NCBI GenBank assembly: GCA_023213395.1
Contig: CM041465.1
Location: 58,721,741-58,785,740 of the forward strand
Length of the DNA: 64,000 nt
Reading direction: 5' to 3'
DNA from: Cycas panzhihuaensis
Lineage: Eukaryota; Cycadophyta
Shown: in pieces, positions 12,410 to 23,830 of the stretch
How the letters are laid out: every line of letters starts with the position of its first letter
Position numbering within the stretch: position 1 is the first letter of the stretch
The notes under the pieces: generated by a model
Database searches by the model: none
What the model was told of the DNA's origin: nothing
The model's input: only the letters and a program-made list of their open reading frames with translations
Made by a program: the position numbers and the translations under genes

Positions 12410-13180
12410 ATGGACCTTAACACAAGCCTGTTGCTGTAAGTAATCTTTGATGGCACTAACTTCAAGGAGTGGAAGTCCAACATAGAACTTGTGTTGATGG
12501 TCTAGGAGCTTTAGGACCTATGTTGCAAGGCTCCACCTAAGAAAAAGAAAGGGGAATCTAAAGTTATACCAAATAAAGTCACACAGAGAAAGTAGCTTCA
12601 TGCTACCAGTCCATTGAAGCTCTTACTCACCCCAGATCAAAGAGTACTCATCCACAAATTAAATATGCCACATGACATTTGGCAAACCCTTTGTGACATG
12701 TTTGAACAAAAGAAGACAAACTATTTGGTTACCTTATTAGGTGAAGTATTCCATTCCTACATTGAGGATGAGAGTAACATCAATACATACTTGAATAAAT
12801 TAACTAATATCAAGAATAAGTTGGAGGGAATAGAAGAAGACCTAATTAGCAATAAAATTCTATTCATAATTATTATGAACAAGTTACCAGCAACTTATAG
12901 TACCTTTTAGACTATGTATAATGTTGATGAGATATTGCAAGTTACCTCACTTCATAAGCTAAAAGAGCTACTTATTGTAAATAGATCTAAGCTCAAACAT
13001 CATAGGTTTATGGATTCGATTGATGCTAGTCATGCCCTATCCTCAAAAATTTAGAAGAATGAGGATGAAGATAGGGATAAATGTTCATATGAAGAGGTTA
13101 CCAATAAAGAGAATAATAAGAAATATAATGGTTCATGTGGGCCATAGAGAAAAAGACTGCTAGGTAAGGAAAAAGAACTT
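12410..13180 (+). pseudogene. copia gag (UBN2-like) of E3
   Basis: ATG at 12410 opens MDLNTSLLL, then FDGTNFKEWKSNIELVL, the usual gag N-terminal block. The best-preserved part (12614-12910) has MPHDIWQTLCDMFEQKK and LNKLTNIKNKLEGIEE, matching the UBN2 capsid-like domain. Stops interrupt the frame at its start and at 12908. A VGHREKDC segment near 13150 in another frame is the end of a CCHC knuckle. This would have supplied the RNA-packaging protein. Confidence 0.8.
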
Positions 13181-14265
13181 AAGGTAGACTAATGGAAAGG
13201 AGAAGATTGTAACATATTATGTGCAGTTATCAACTAACTAGGTCACACAACAATATATCTCTCCTAAAAGGTAGAGTTTTGATGTGTTGAACCAAGATCT
13301 TAGCCAAACGAATGTCATACTCAATAATACTAATGTCGTATCAGTAAAAAAGTATTGAAATAGCTATTGTGAAAGGTGGTTGTCTTAAGAAGGTATAGTA
13401 TACATCTAGAATGAGTCATAGTCTTCATTTTGCTCAAGATACTTACATATACTCTCCCAAAGATAAGTCAAAAGTGAAAGATTAAGTGACAAATGAAAAA
13501 AAATATGAAAAATCAAATAAATTTCTTAAGGAGCAATTATGCAAAAGCTAATGATAATCACATTTCTAAGTTTTGTTCAAATTATGGTATTAACTTAATC
13601 CCACATGATGGAGTTTCCACATAAAAAGTTAATACCTTGATCAACATGGTATTGTGTAAAGTGCACACATAACATATCCCATTCAACTTTGGGATACAAG
13701 CTGTGAGAACTACTATTGACATTGTGAACTAGATTCCAACCTCTATAGTTCAATATATGATTCCATAGGAAAGATGGACTAGTTAGAAGTCTTCCATTGA
13801 AAAAATCTTAAGGTTCATTGAAAATGCACTAATATCTAAGAAAAGGATGAAGAAATCTAACCATAGTCACAAAAGCACTTTTGTGGGATACTATGGAAAT
13901 AATCATAGACTACGAGATTTGGTGATACAAAAGTTTCTTCATTGTTAAGATATAAAAATCAATGAAGTATAGACATACCAATTTAGTAAGCCTCTATAAA
14001 CAGATGTTTATTACCCACTTTCATAGCATCTCCTAATCTTGTAAAGATTGAGCTCCAAGAGGAAGATGAAGTAAAATGTAATGAAAAACACTAGTTACTC
14101 ATTGAGGAGATGGTAACCTCATTTAAACCATTGTTGGCCATAACTAAGGATGTAACATAAACACTGATTGAAACTCAAACTACTAATTAACTTCAAATGA
14201 TGAAAGTCATTCACTCCCATATTCTCGATTCATTATGGAAAATAAATCCTTCTTAAAAAGCAGTT
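13181..14265 (+). other. Internal region of E3 with no recognised coding
   Basis: There are frequent stops in all frames. I see no DSG, YxDD, integrase or RNase H motif. It may be a decayed coding region or a replaced segment. Confidence 0.5.
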
Positions 14266-14727
14266 ATGGAGGAGGAAAAAGATTCTTTACATGAAAATAT
14301 CCCTTCTATACTAATTAACCTTGAGACAACTATTACACTTGTTAATCAAAAGCCAATAAATATGTCAAATATAGTAGCTACATTTAGTGGAGAGTCATAT
14401 CAAAATAATATTCAATCTATATTTCTTAACCTATACTTGGGGAGATTATATCAGGCACAAACCTTTGAGGTTATTAAGAAAGGACAAGATAAATAATTAT
14501 GCCAATTGAATTCCACTAATGGTATATACCATGTGTTCAATTTGGACTCATCCTTAATTGATGGAATATTACGATCTATAGAAGAAGCTCTTAGTTTGGG
14601 GGAAGAGTACCTAAAAGATCAAATATCAACATCAAAAGTGAGATACCATTTAATTGTTCAAGAGTTGTTTGATGAAATCAATCTTCAAGTGGAATCTTCT
14701 TCAGCCACTAATCAAGTTACGAACTGA
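14266..14727 (+). pseudogene. Unidentified ORF near 3' end of E3, one stop
   Basis: A single frame of 154 codons is interrupted only by TAA at 14494-14496. The first half starts MEEEKDSLHENIPS and includes LYLGRLYQAQTF. The second half contains a predicted helix, LIDGILRSIEEALSLGEEYL, and ends near VTN. It resembles neither pol nor the E3 gag. I do not recognise the family. Relative to the rest of E3 it is unusually open, so it may have been selected or may be chance. Confidence 0.4.
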
Positions 14728-14866
14728 TTCATTGAACTATTGGATAAATGTCACTAGTTAACACTTAGTAGGATTATCCTTGAGGAGGGATTGATCTACA
14801 AGGATAGATCTCCTGACTAATGGAGAAATTATTTTTGCTTCATCCCTAATTTGCATTAAGATGGAA

Positions 14867-15268
14867 TGTTAGTGATAGTTAACTTAGGTTAACTATAACT
14901 TAATACTTCATTAGGGTTAATTAGTGTGTGCAGGTGTGATGAATGGATGTGTCCATTAGCAAAAAGATATGATGAAGAGGAATGACCATACATGGTATAT
15001 TTATTCATACCTCCTTGGTATGCTATCATCAACTAAAGATTAATGTAATCACAATCATCTTCTCATGCTCCATCTCACCTCTGAAACACTCTGTATTATT
15101 TTATATTTAATATATCAAATATTATATTGGTGGGTTTTCTCTCTCGGGAGTTCCTCATAATATATCTAGTGTTTGCATTCCCTTGTGAATGATCTTGGCA
15201 TATAGTAGTCTCTGCCTCTAGTAGGCTTGACATCCAACCTACATCTTGCATATACACATACTCTCACA
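14867..15268 (+). repeat. 3' LTR of E3
   Basis: It starts TGTTAGTGATAGTTAAC and ends CTCTCACA. It retains the AT-rich segment (about 15030-15122) that the 5' LTR lacks. The purine-rich AAGATGGAA just upstream is the PPT. Confidence 0.85.
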
Positions 15269-15273
15269 CTCAC

Positions 15274-17074
15274 CCTCTCTGGTTGCCTGCTGAAACTCTA
15301 GTACACCATTTGAAAATCATTAGTTTATACTTTGATTTCTTTCTAATCTCTATAGAGCAGGGTTGTATGTCCATTAGTGACTACATAAAGATATTTTATG
15401 AGCTATTTTACCCTTCATTTGGATCATATGAACTTAGTTAGTTGTTTGACCTCTAAACCTTCCATCACTTCATTCTAGCTCTCTGCTTAATGGAATTTGA
15501 TGAAACTTAAGGTGTGTCTTTGTATTAGGAATCTCTTACTTTCCCTAAAATTTTGTCTCAGTCTAAGTTGTGTGTAAAGAGATCAAGCTCTCTAAATTTT
15601 TACATGTGCGTAGACCTGTGAAATCTGTAAATATTATTTTTTATATTTTAAATCATTTTTATTTATTTTAAAGTTATAAAGTTAAAGTAAATTTAATTTA
15701 ATTTTATAATATTTGGTGTCCAGGCCCCCAACCCCTAGCTTTTGGTCACATTGGGACCTCATATGACCTTTTCTTTTGATTTTTTAAGCTCAGATTCTAA
15801 ATTTTATAAGTTATTTTTAATAAATTTAGTTTAAAAAGGATTTAATTACTTTTTATAATATTTGGGGTCCTCTAGCCTCCTTCATTGGCGACTTTATTAA
15901 AAGGGGCTTAATCCCCCTTATTTAGTTTTTTCACCATAAGAAGGTGTCTTCATTGTTTTGCTTATAACTTTTGATTAAGGAGTCTGTTTTTCAAATGGTT
16001 GGATCCATTTGAAAGCTGGTTTATTGATCTACATACTAAAGCTATTTTCATTATGATTTGAGGCTATTTTATAGGAGTTTAAGGGTACTAAAATCAGCCC
16101 TTCTATTTGACCCAAGTTTAAGATCTTTTCAGTATTTTTAAACCATTTAATGATTCTATTCAAGCATACTTATATTTTATTAAGATACTAATTGATCTTT
16201 AGCTAATTTTACTTTGGTTTTTTAGGCTTACATCTAATATTTGGTACATTTTAGTGAAATTTTATCTCTTGAAGGAGAAGATGATATTTTGACATTCTTC
16301 CATATTCAAAGTACTTTGTAAACCCTATATCATTTAATTTTTAAGCTTCTATTTCACTTTAATTAATTTCTTTGGATTATTCATTTTATTTTTCAAGCTC
16401 ATTGTAAGCTTGTTTAACTCATTTAAGGGTCAATTTGCTTCATTATTAAAGCTTATTTTCAAAGATCATTTACGGCTATCTTATTGCACTACAAAGACTC
16501 ATATAGAATGAATTTATTGTATCTTGGCTTATTTACACTTTAATTCATTTTTAGCTTATTTAGTTTTATTTAAAGCTCATATTTAGCTCACTTAGCTCAT
16601 TTAAAGATAATGTTGCTTCACTATTAAAGTTTATTTTCAAAGTTCAATTAAGGTTCCTTATTGCACTTAAAATCTCAAATAAAGTGCATTGCATTGCATC
16701 TTGAAAGCTCGTTTAAAAAGGCTCTCTTATTTCTTTACATTTCATTTCACTTTAGAGTTTATTTATATCACTTTGATAGCTTATTAGTTTCATACTTATT
16801 TCATTCAAAAAGGCTTATTTATCTTATATTTATTTCATTTAAAAAGGTTCATTTCATTTCATTTCCAAAGTTACTTTTATTTGTTAAGAAATAACCTTAT
16901 TGGTATTAATTTGAAAGTTCATTTATTTCATTTAAAAAGAGGTTTATTTCATTTAAATTTAAAGTTATTTTTATTTGATGTTAAAAATGAATCTTATTCA
17001 TTAAATAAGACCATGTATTTTCTTTAGATTATGTATTAAAGTCTTTTTTCATATTGGCAATAAATCTTGGTGAT
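15274..17074 (+). other. Leader of E4 (second part), repeat-rich, non-coding
   Basis: This AT-rich region lies before the E4 ORF. It shares a block with the E10 leader: TTTGATTAAGGAGTCT at 15972 matches the minus strand near 58745. An imperfect 178-bp tandem repeat and many copies of a TTTAAAAAGG(C/T)TCATTT motif occur at 16420-17000. No coding was recognised. Confidence 0.6.
16421..16776. repeat. Imperfect tandem repeat, period about 178 bp, in E4 leader
   Basis: TTGCTTCATTATTAAAG at 16435 recurs as TTGCTTCACTATTAAAG at 16613. Both are followed by TTATTTTCAAAG and then TTATTGCACT. Confidence 0.75.
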
Positions 17075-17794
17075 ATGCTTTTACCTATATTTGATGGAAC
17101 TAATTTTCTACTTTAGATTAAATTTATGAAATCATTTTTGATCGCTAAAAATCTTTGGAAATTTATAAAGGATGGTTATAATGAATTAAGTGATAATGCT
17201 ACCTTGGAAGATGAATAAACCTTTAAAGAAAATGTGAAGAAAAACAGTGAAGCATTAGTGTTAATATTTTATGCATTAGATAACCACATATTCTCAAGCA
17301 TAAGTGAAATAACAATATTAAAGAATGCATGGGATACTTTAGAATTGATTCTTGGGTGAGCTACAACTATTGAATTAAGAGAAACTAGATACATTGATGA
17401 TATGCTACATGAAGACCAATTATGAGTGGGATAGATGTTAGAACAAGACCACAATGTTATGTTGGATAAAGACAAGTGTACCATTGATCTAAATAACTCC
17501 AACAAAGAAGATGATCATCTAAGGGATATGCTTGAAATCAACCTTGAAAGGACATACACATACTCCAATATGGTCAAATTTGCCCTAATAAGTCAAGTTT
17601 GAGAACCGCATGCACCTCATACTCTTAAAGAGGCCAATATTATAAAGGCATCAATATAAGATAGTGACATGGAATTAGTCTACTACAAAGTAAAGAAACA
17701 AGCAGCATTTATCCTCCCTAAGGTCTTTCTAAAGTTTAAATTTCATAAATTTGAAGAGAAGCTTGGCATTACACATAATGGTGGAGAATGTTAG
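17075..17794 (+). pseudogene. Single 240-codon gag-like ORF of E4
   Basis: The frame opens MLLPIFDGTNF, continues KSFLIAKNLWKFIKDGY and ENVKKNSEALVLIFYAL, the UBN2-type copia gag N-terminus, up to AWDTLELILG (about residue 93). After that it does not follow normal gag: it reads RYIDDML, then TIDLNNSNKEDD and a long unfamiliar stretch. It closes with KVFLKFKFHKFEEKLG, which resembles the last residues of copia pol. The final Cys-stop (TGT TAG) is formed by the first six bases of the 3' LTR. About eight stops but no frameshift interrupt the frame. E10 has the same architecture. No zinc knuckle or enzyme motif is present. Confidence 0.75.
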
Positions 17795-18024
17795 TAATAA
17801 TATTCATTATTTTATTAAAGGTATGTATAAGTTACCTTAGGATTTCATAAGCTATCAATAGTTGTCAATAGGCTCCAATAGTTGTTAGGTACATATTTTA
17901 TATTATTATTTTAAATTTTAAAAGTGTTGTTTGATGATGGGTTCTCTCCCAACTTCCCAACCATAAATAAGTGGCATCTTGCCCAAAGGTATTTATCAAC
18001 ACTACCATTATGCTAAAATTTTAT
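17789..18024 (+). repeat. 3' LTR of E4, 3'-truncated
   Basis: It begins TGTTAGTAATAATATTC and matches 3511-3751 up to TAAAATTTTAT. The last 40 or so bases of the 5' LTR have no counterpart, so the right end was lost by deletion or another insertion. Confidence 0.8.
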
Positions 18025-19290
18025 CCCACTGGATACCTAATATTGATCTTTATGTTCTTTATGTTACATTCCTTTGTAAATATAGACTAAGTCTTATTTC
18101 ACTTTATTCCTCTATTACTTCACATGTTACTATTTCTCGGCCACCAGGAATGGATCAGGATGCCATCACATAGGTAAGATTAGGTATATATATTATCTCT
18201 TACATCATATCATATTTTTATAGTTATTATGGTATATGATGCTTATATGCTTGCTTGACTACTTGGATTGCTTGCTTATTCCCCTTACCTATGTGTATAC
18301 TCCTGCCTATGATGACCAAGACTCCAGACCAATGGCACCACTAAGCTCCCATGGTTAATCCCTTGCTGGAAATAAGTCCTTAACATGACTCTATAGCTTA
18401 GTTTGGGTGATTCTTAGCTCATTTTATACCTTCTTGCAACATCTTATCCCCCTTCATTATGCCTCATCTATATATTTGTCTGCCAAGGGTAGCATATTGA
18501 GGTTTTCAATGGAAAGATGCCTCTCATTACTCACTCTATGTGAGGTTTGTTTGTGAATTTCACTAATGTTGGTGGTTTGGTTTATTTTTTATACCCTAAG
18601 ACCCTTGGTTACAATCGTTTTAATGAGTTTTGCCATGTTCTAATGCGTTTCTCATGTGTTTCCACTAGTTTTTAGTTCATAGACCAACCTGAAACTGTCC
18701 TACACACCTTAGGGAGAAATTCCAAGCTCCAAGAGTCATCCCCTCCCTCTATTTCAGTGTTTTTTTTATCAATTTTTATTAATTTTTATCAAAAATTATG
18801 ATTTTACTATTACCCCACTCCCTTTCTTGTTTGCACTACTCTAATTGTTGCACACTACTAATATATTAGTGGTACCACTAATATATTAGTGGTTCCATAA
18901 ACAAATTTATGGTACGATTGTTATGAGTTTAAACACAACCAAAAATGACTAAATTTGCATTTAATATAGGCTTGACATCAGATCCAACCTTAGAACTAGC
19001 TTAGATTGGGCCCTAATGGTCTTGAGACCTCTCCTAAACCATAAAAACCAAAATTTAAACTCTCTTTTTCTCTTCTTCAACAAACTTTTCTAAAAGAAAA
19101 CTTCACATTTCCTCTCAAAACTCTCATCCTTCATAGATCTACTTGTAGTCCATGCATATAATAGACTTTGGCAAAGGAAAGAAAGCATGATCAAGCTCAA
19201 AAGCAATATTAGATTAGCCATAAGCTATTAAGCCTCAAAGAAAAGCTAGTTTCTTCTCCAAAAATGTAAAAAATTTCCTCCAAAACTCTT

Positions 19291-19454
19291 GTTTCATAAG
19301 CCAAAAACTCTCACCTACATCAATATTTCTTTCATTTAAAGAGGTAAGTCATTTTTCTATGATTTTGTTGTTGTTTCATAAGCCAAAAGCTCTCACCTAC
19401 ATCGATCTTTCTTTTATTTAAAGAGGTAAGTCATTTTTCTATGATTTTGTTGCT
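19291..19454. repeat. 82-bp tandem duplication containing a splice-donor motif
   Basis: Two adjacent copies start GTTTCATAAGCCAAAA (19291 and 19373) and end near GATTTTGTTG. They differ at only a few positions. Each contains AAAGAGGTAAGTC, a good plant 5' splice consensus. Confidence 0.9.
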
Positions 19455-19550
19455 AAACACCAAAGTTTTTTTTCATTCTTTTGATTAGCTACTGTATTCC
19501 TTAACAATTTTCAGATTTATAAATTCCTTTTATGATCATTAGCAGTAAAT

Positions 19551-19808
19551 TTGTCACAAATCGTAGATGCAACCCTTCTACCTACCATAAAACCTCTAGC
19601 TTCATCCTCTAAACCATTAGTTGTTGATAAAGAGAGGATAGAAGTAGCTAGAGGAGATTATAAGAAGGACTTTGGGCTTGAGCTTCAACTTTGTAAGCCC
19701 CCTTCCGCTAGGGTAATCCTCTCCTCCATGCTAGCTAATATCCCTCCTTTACATGCCTCAACTAGTGTGATACTTAAGCATAAAACTTGCAACTTTCTTT
19801 CTTGGTGA
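19551..19808 (+). CDS. Hypothetical ORF, 85 codons
   Basis: This is a short open frame with no recognised family. The protein contains DKERIEVARGDYKKDFGLELQL and a Pro/Ser-rich C-terminal half. It starts at a non-ATG codon in its open frame, and a pyrimidine-rich tract ending in CAG lies 35 bases upstream, so it may be an internal exon. Chance ORF is equally possible. Confidence 0.2.
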   Translation: MSQIVDATLLPTIKPLASSSKPLVVDKERIEVARGDYKKDFGLELQLCKPPSARVILSSMLANIPPLHASTSVILKHKTCNFLSW

Positions 19809-21551
19809 TCCTTCACCACTCCTGAAAGCTTTACCTCTAATAAACTACCACCTAACTATGAGACCCTATTTGCCATTTGGAAAAAGCCTAGATTGTAGTG
19901 GATCTTGCCATTTTAAGGAAACACGCCCATTCCTTCTTACCCCTTTCTTCTCTTATTTGTTGTATGTTATATGTCATATTAGATAGAAAAATATCATTTG
20001 TAATCTTGTTCTACCATTGCACAGCTAAGAAAACATCCCAAACATCTTTCATTAGTAAGTTGGTATGCATATATAAATGTTTGTTACTTATAGAAGTTGT
20101 TTGTTATGTGATTCAGGTGGAGGTAGACCTGTCTACAAATTGAGCTATTTCTTCCAAGAGGTAACATAATTTCTTGTTTTAATTTATGTTGAACTTTCCT
20201 TTTCGCTATCTTCCTTTTGTTTCATTTATTCAAATTTAGGGGAGGTAAGGAAGCCTTGCCAAAATGCCACCATCGAGACTTACGATAACAAGAGAGGCAA
20301 AGTTACCGGTAAAGAGGGTGTGTGGAGAAAGAGTTACGCCACTTCATTAGCCATCATGTATCCAAGTACACTCCACTTAACCTTTTCTCTCCCTACTTTT
20401 CTACCCCCTTTTCCCTAAAAGGAAAAGAGAACCTATTAAAAATGGAACTATCTCATTGTTTTACTAGCATGTTTGTGCATCTTGCATAAGAAAGAAGTGT
20501 AGAGTAAATAAACCACTCCCCTCTTTCCCTTTATATGAGAAAGGAAAAGCTTGCATGCTCCCTTTTCCTCTTAGCTTTACATATCACATTTAGGAAAGGA
20601 TTCTAAAAATTCTTTAATCCCATTCTTGCACAAGTAAGAAACATTGTAGTATCTTATTCTATTTGTTGTATCAAAAAGAAAACTAGTTGCAAGTAGATAA
20701 ACATCATATTCTCCTCTTTTCTTTTGCTCTCTTGAAAAAAATCTTCCCTTTTGAGAGAAAAGGAATTTAGAGCGAGGGAGAGTAGTTAGTTTACCTGGTC
20801 ATCATCTTTTATTTGTGTCATAAATATTACAATAATTAAACATCACAATAACTGTTGACTAGAAATAAACCTACCTTACAACAAACAAACAAATACCAAC
20901 CTACCTCCCTTCTTCTTGTAACCCAAGAAGAAGCCCAAATCCTAGTTGCTCCTATTGCATTAAAATTAAATAATAAACTAAATACACCTCCACACTCTTA
21001 TAACAACTATTACCCCTTCCTCTCATTTCTACGATTCCTTTCCACAAGGAACCATTGCTCTCTCATCTCCTCCTCGAAAGGAGATCCTTTTCACTAGCAG
21101 GTACTTGGCAATCTAAGGATGTCTTTATCACCCCCTCTATTTTGCATCAAAATTCTAGTGCAGAGATGACTTAGAGAGGAGTCTAGTAAGTAGTCAGTTG
21201 AAGTAGTTTCATTCAAAGATGAGAGCACACCAGCTTACAAAGGTTTAGGTTTGTGAAAAAACCTAAAAAAATAATGGAAAATAATTAAAATCTTATAAAA
21301 TATTAAATGAAACATTAATAAAATTACTCTAAATGAATGTTAGGCTAAATACACTTGCTATTATTGCATAAATCTGAAAGAATATAGATTATATAGAGCA
21401 TACAAACTAAAATTAACTGAATATTTAAAAAAACTATATAAAACTATTGATAGAACTTTATAAAATTAATAAATATCCAATATAAAATCTTGCCATATGT
21501 CGTTTGAATAAATCTTCACTCTAAAATCAAATATAGTAGAGATCAAAGGTT

Positions 21552-21660
21552 CTCTAATACCAAATGAAGTAAAAATAGGGATAGAAAAGAATAATAATTA
21601 ATCTATATTACAAAATATATTAATAAATTTTCAAAGGACGGTGGTGTTAAAGACTACTAG
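21552..21660 (-). repeat. PBS and partial 5' LTR related to E4
   Basis: The minus strand reads an LTR end TTTTACTTCA, two bases, then TGGTATTAGAG (plus-strand 21552-21562). This is the same arrangement as E4 at 3784-3806. The leader to the left, ATTTTAGAGTGAAGATTTAT on the minus strand, resembles the E4 leader near 3860. The fragment is cut off near the TA repeat at 21719. Confidence 0.55.
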
Positions 21661-21715
21661 TGAATATTCCACCTTAAACATATAGCCAGGACATTGGGAG
21701 GGAGCCCATCATTGG

Positions 21716-21718
<3 letters not shown>

Positions 21719-21794
<76 letters not shown>
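21719..21794. repeat. (TA)n microsatellite
   Basis: About 38 perfect TA units. Confidence 0.98.
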
Positions 21795-21799
<5 letters not shown>

Positions 21800-22054
21800 T
21801 GATAAAATAATAAATAAAACAATACATACCTCTTTCTTAAGTCGATTGTAGATGGTTGAAGGCAACCTTGCGGATTCCTAATACCTTTATGTATACCTTT
21901 AATAAAATGAACATTATATACTAATATTACAAAAGTTAAATACCAAGGATTCAATGTCAATATCAGGGAAGCAGTATGGTTGCAAGGACTTTTAGAGAAT
22001 CTTAAAACATCTTCTAACATACCTATTATACTTATTAATAATTAAACTATTATT

Positions 22055-22348
22055 CAACTTTCAAAGAATCTAGAATTTTATGCACATACAAAGCATATCA
22101 AGATTTAACACTATTATATCCATGAGTACATTAGATCAAGAAGTTGTAAGTAGGATTTTATTCAAGTAAAGAATGACTTGTAGATGTATTCACCAAAGCT
22201 CTTACTGAAGACTACTTCATAAAGATTTGTGCTAATTTGGGACTTAGTGAAGTTATCCTTAAGGGGGGATATATCAACAAGGATAAAGATAATAGATAGT
22301 CTAATCCTTATGAAGACTTTAAGATCCCACATTTATATTAAAGAGGGA
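22055..22348 (+). pseudogene. copia RNase H C-terminus (E5)
   Basis: The frame shows KAYQDLTLLYP, then LVDVFTKALTEDYFIKICANLGL, the usual C-terminal signature of copia RNase H (V.D.FTK.L). Stops are present before and after. The rest of pol to the left is missing. It lies just before an LTR start at 22349. Confidence 0.75.
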
Positions 22349-22396
22349 TGTTAGAGTGATAACCTAACCAACTAATGTTAAATATAGTACAAATAT
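22322..22396 (+). repeat. Left copy of the direct repeat flanking E6 (PPT and LTR start of E5)
   Basis: It contains TCCCACATTTATATTAAAGAGGGA, then the E5 LTR start TGTTAGAGTGATAACC up to the E6 5' LTR. A copy with about five differences starts exactly after the E6 3' LTR at 27764. Confidence 0.85.
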
Positions 22397-23047
22397 TGTG
22401 ATGATATACAATATTTTGGAGGCTAAAATTTTGATAGGTTGGAAGCAGGGTTTCCCCCCCAAACTTCTATGGGGGGTTCCAAGGGAGGTGGGAGCCCCCC
22501 TTGGATGAGGAAGTGCAGGGGGGTTGGAACACCCCCCACAAAGAGAGGGTTTAGGGGCCATAGCCCTAACCCAATAAGCTAGCACTAAAAAATATACTAA
22601 ATTATAAAGAGAATTAGGGTTGTTTACTCAAAATACCCCAGATTCTATGGTTGAGATTAGTGCCTTATATAACTCTCTCATATAACCTGATTTAGGGTGT
22701 TTTTTCATTATGTTGATGGTATTTGATATATTAGATGTACTGTGAAGAGTTGGGCAGCTAGTTGTTATTGATGTCAGCATTTTGCTACAGATTGTATACA
22801 TTTCTCTATTCTTTAATAATAAAGATCGATACCTTTCCTATGTGGATGTTTCTCTAGCACACTACTAGGGTTTTACCATGTTATATTGGGTGTATATATG
22901 ATGCTTATCTTTCTTATTCATTTTATTGTATTATCTCTAATTTAAGAACTTACATGTTAAATTTTAGTTTCGATTCCTATAACTAGTTACAAAATAGTTT
23001 AGATCTTAGTGACAATTTTAGGTTATTGGGACCTTATCTACTCATCA
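22397..23047 (+). repeat. 5' LTR of E6
   Basis: It matches 27105-27763 from the TTTTGGAGGCTAAAATTTTGA block to CTACTCATCA. The first 20 or so bases differ from the 3' LTR (which starts TGTTAGATAATATG), so the 5' terminus may be slightly truncated. It carries a G/C-run cluster at about 22450-22560. Confidence 0.85.
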
Positions 23048-23049
23048 AG

Positions 23050-23062
23050 TGGTATCAGAGCC
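23050..23062 (+). other. Primer-binding site of E6
   Basis: TGGTATCAGAGCC is a perfect plant tRNA-iMet type PBS two bases after the LTR. Confidence 0.95.
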
Positions 23063-23119
23063 ACTTTTATTTTTGCAGTGAGTTTATGAAGCTTTTGGTG
23101 TCAACTTTTTCTCTACCAA

Positions 23120-23830
23120 ATGGTAAAACTAACAAATGCAAAGTTTGAGGTGGAGAAATTTAATGGCAATAACAACTTCGAGTTATCGAAGTTGAAAGCA
23201 TATGATGTTCTAGTACAACAAGGTTTATACAGAGCTCTTACAGGAAAATCGAAGAAACCCGTAGGGATGGATGATGATAAATGGAATGATCTAGACAAAA
23301 GGGCTCTCAGCACAATATGATTGTTCTTGGCAGATGAAGTTCTATTTAATATCGCAGGGGAGTAGATAGTAGTAGGATTATGGACCCAATTGGAAGGCTT
23401 GTATATGACCAAATCAATGATGAATTGAATCAGTTTGAAGAGGAAATTGTACTCATTATGAATGAAGGAAGGTACAAAAATTATTGACTATTTAAATATT
23501 TTCAATACTCTTATTTATCAGTTGGATAGTATTGATATCATAATTAAGGATGAGGACAAGGCTATTACCTTATTATGTTCATTACCAGAATCTTAGGATA
23601 ATATTATCACCTCAATTAGTTTTAGCACTATAGATGAATTAGACTATGATTTTGTTATGAGTGCTTTATTAATGGAAGAAGTAAGGAGGAAGTCTAGTCT
23701 TAAAACCTCCATACCAGAAGCTATAATAGTAAGGGGTAGAACAATTGAGAGAGGACAAAACTCTAGGGACACATCGAGGTCAAAGTCAAAAGTCAAGAAG
23801 AGTAAGCTCAGATGTTAGCACTATAATAAG
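23120..23830 (+). pseudogene. copia gag (E6)
   Basis: ATG at 23120 opens MVKLTNAKFEVEKFNG and then LSKLKAYDVLVQQGL, followed by an ALSTI block. The middle reads IIDYLNIFNTLIYQL and LCSLPES, the UBN2 gag pattern. The knuckle at 23813-23852 reads C.HYNKMGHLKKDC, with the Trp or Cys codon after the first Cys turned to TAG. Seven or so stops occur in frame, and no shift was seen. Confidence 0.88.

Larger units (their letters stand above)
18025..21180. other. Unassigned AT-rich region
   Basis: I recognise no retroelement protein here. There are several GTAAGT-type donor motifs and pyrimidine-rich AG acceptors (for example near 19514 and 20116). Short open frames at 19551-19808 and 20855-21097 give proteins without familiar motifs. 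The 5' part (19040-19340) looks like an untranslated leader. It could be a decayed host gene, an antisense ORF of a Tat element, or unrelated repeat DNA. Confidence 0.4.

Noticed and set aside
20855-21097. 80-codon plus-strand ORF
   Set aside because: No motif, splice or promoter context supports it; length is within chance for this composition.
22364-22585. 73-codon minus-strand ORF rich in Pro and Gly
   Set aside because: It arises from the G/C runs of the E6 LTR and has no counterpart kept in the other LTR.
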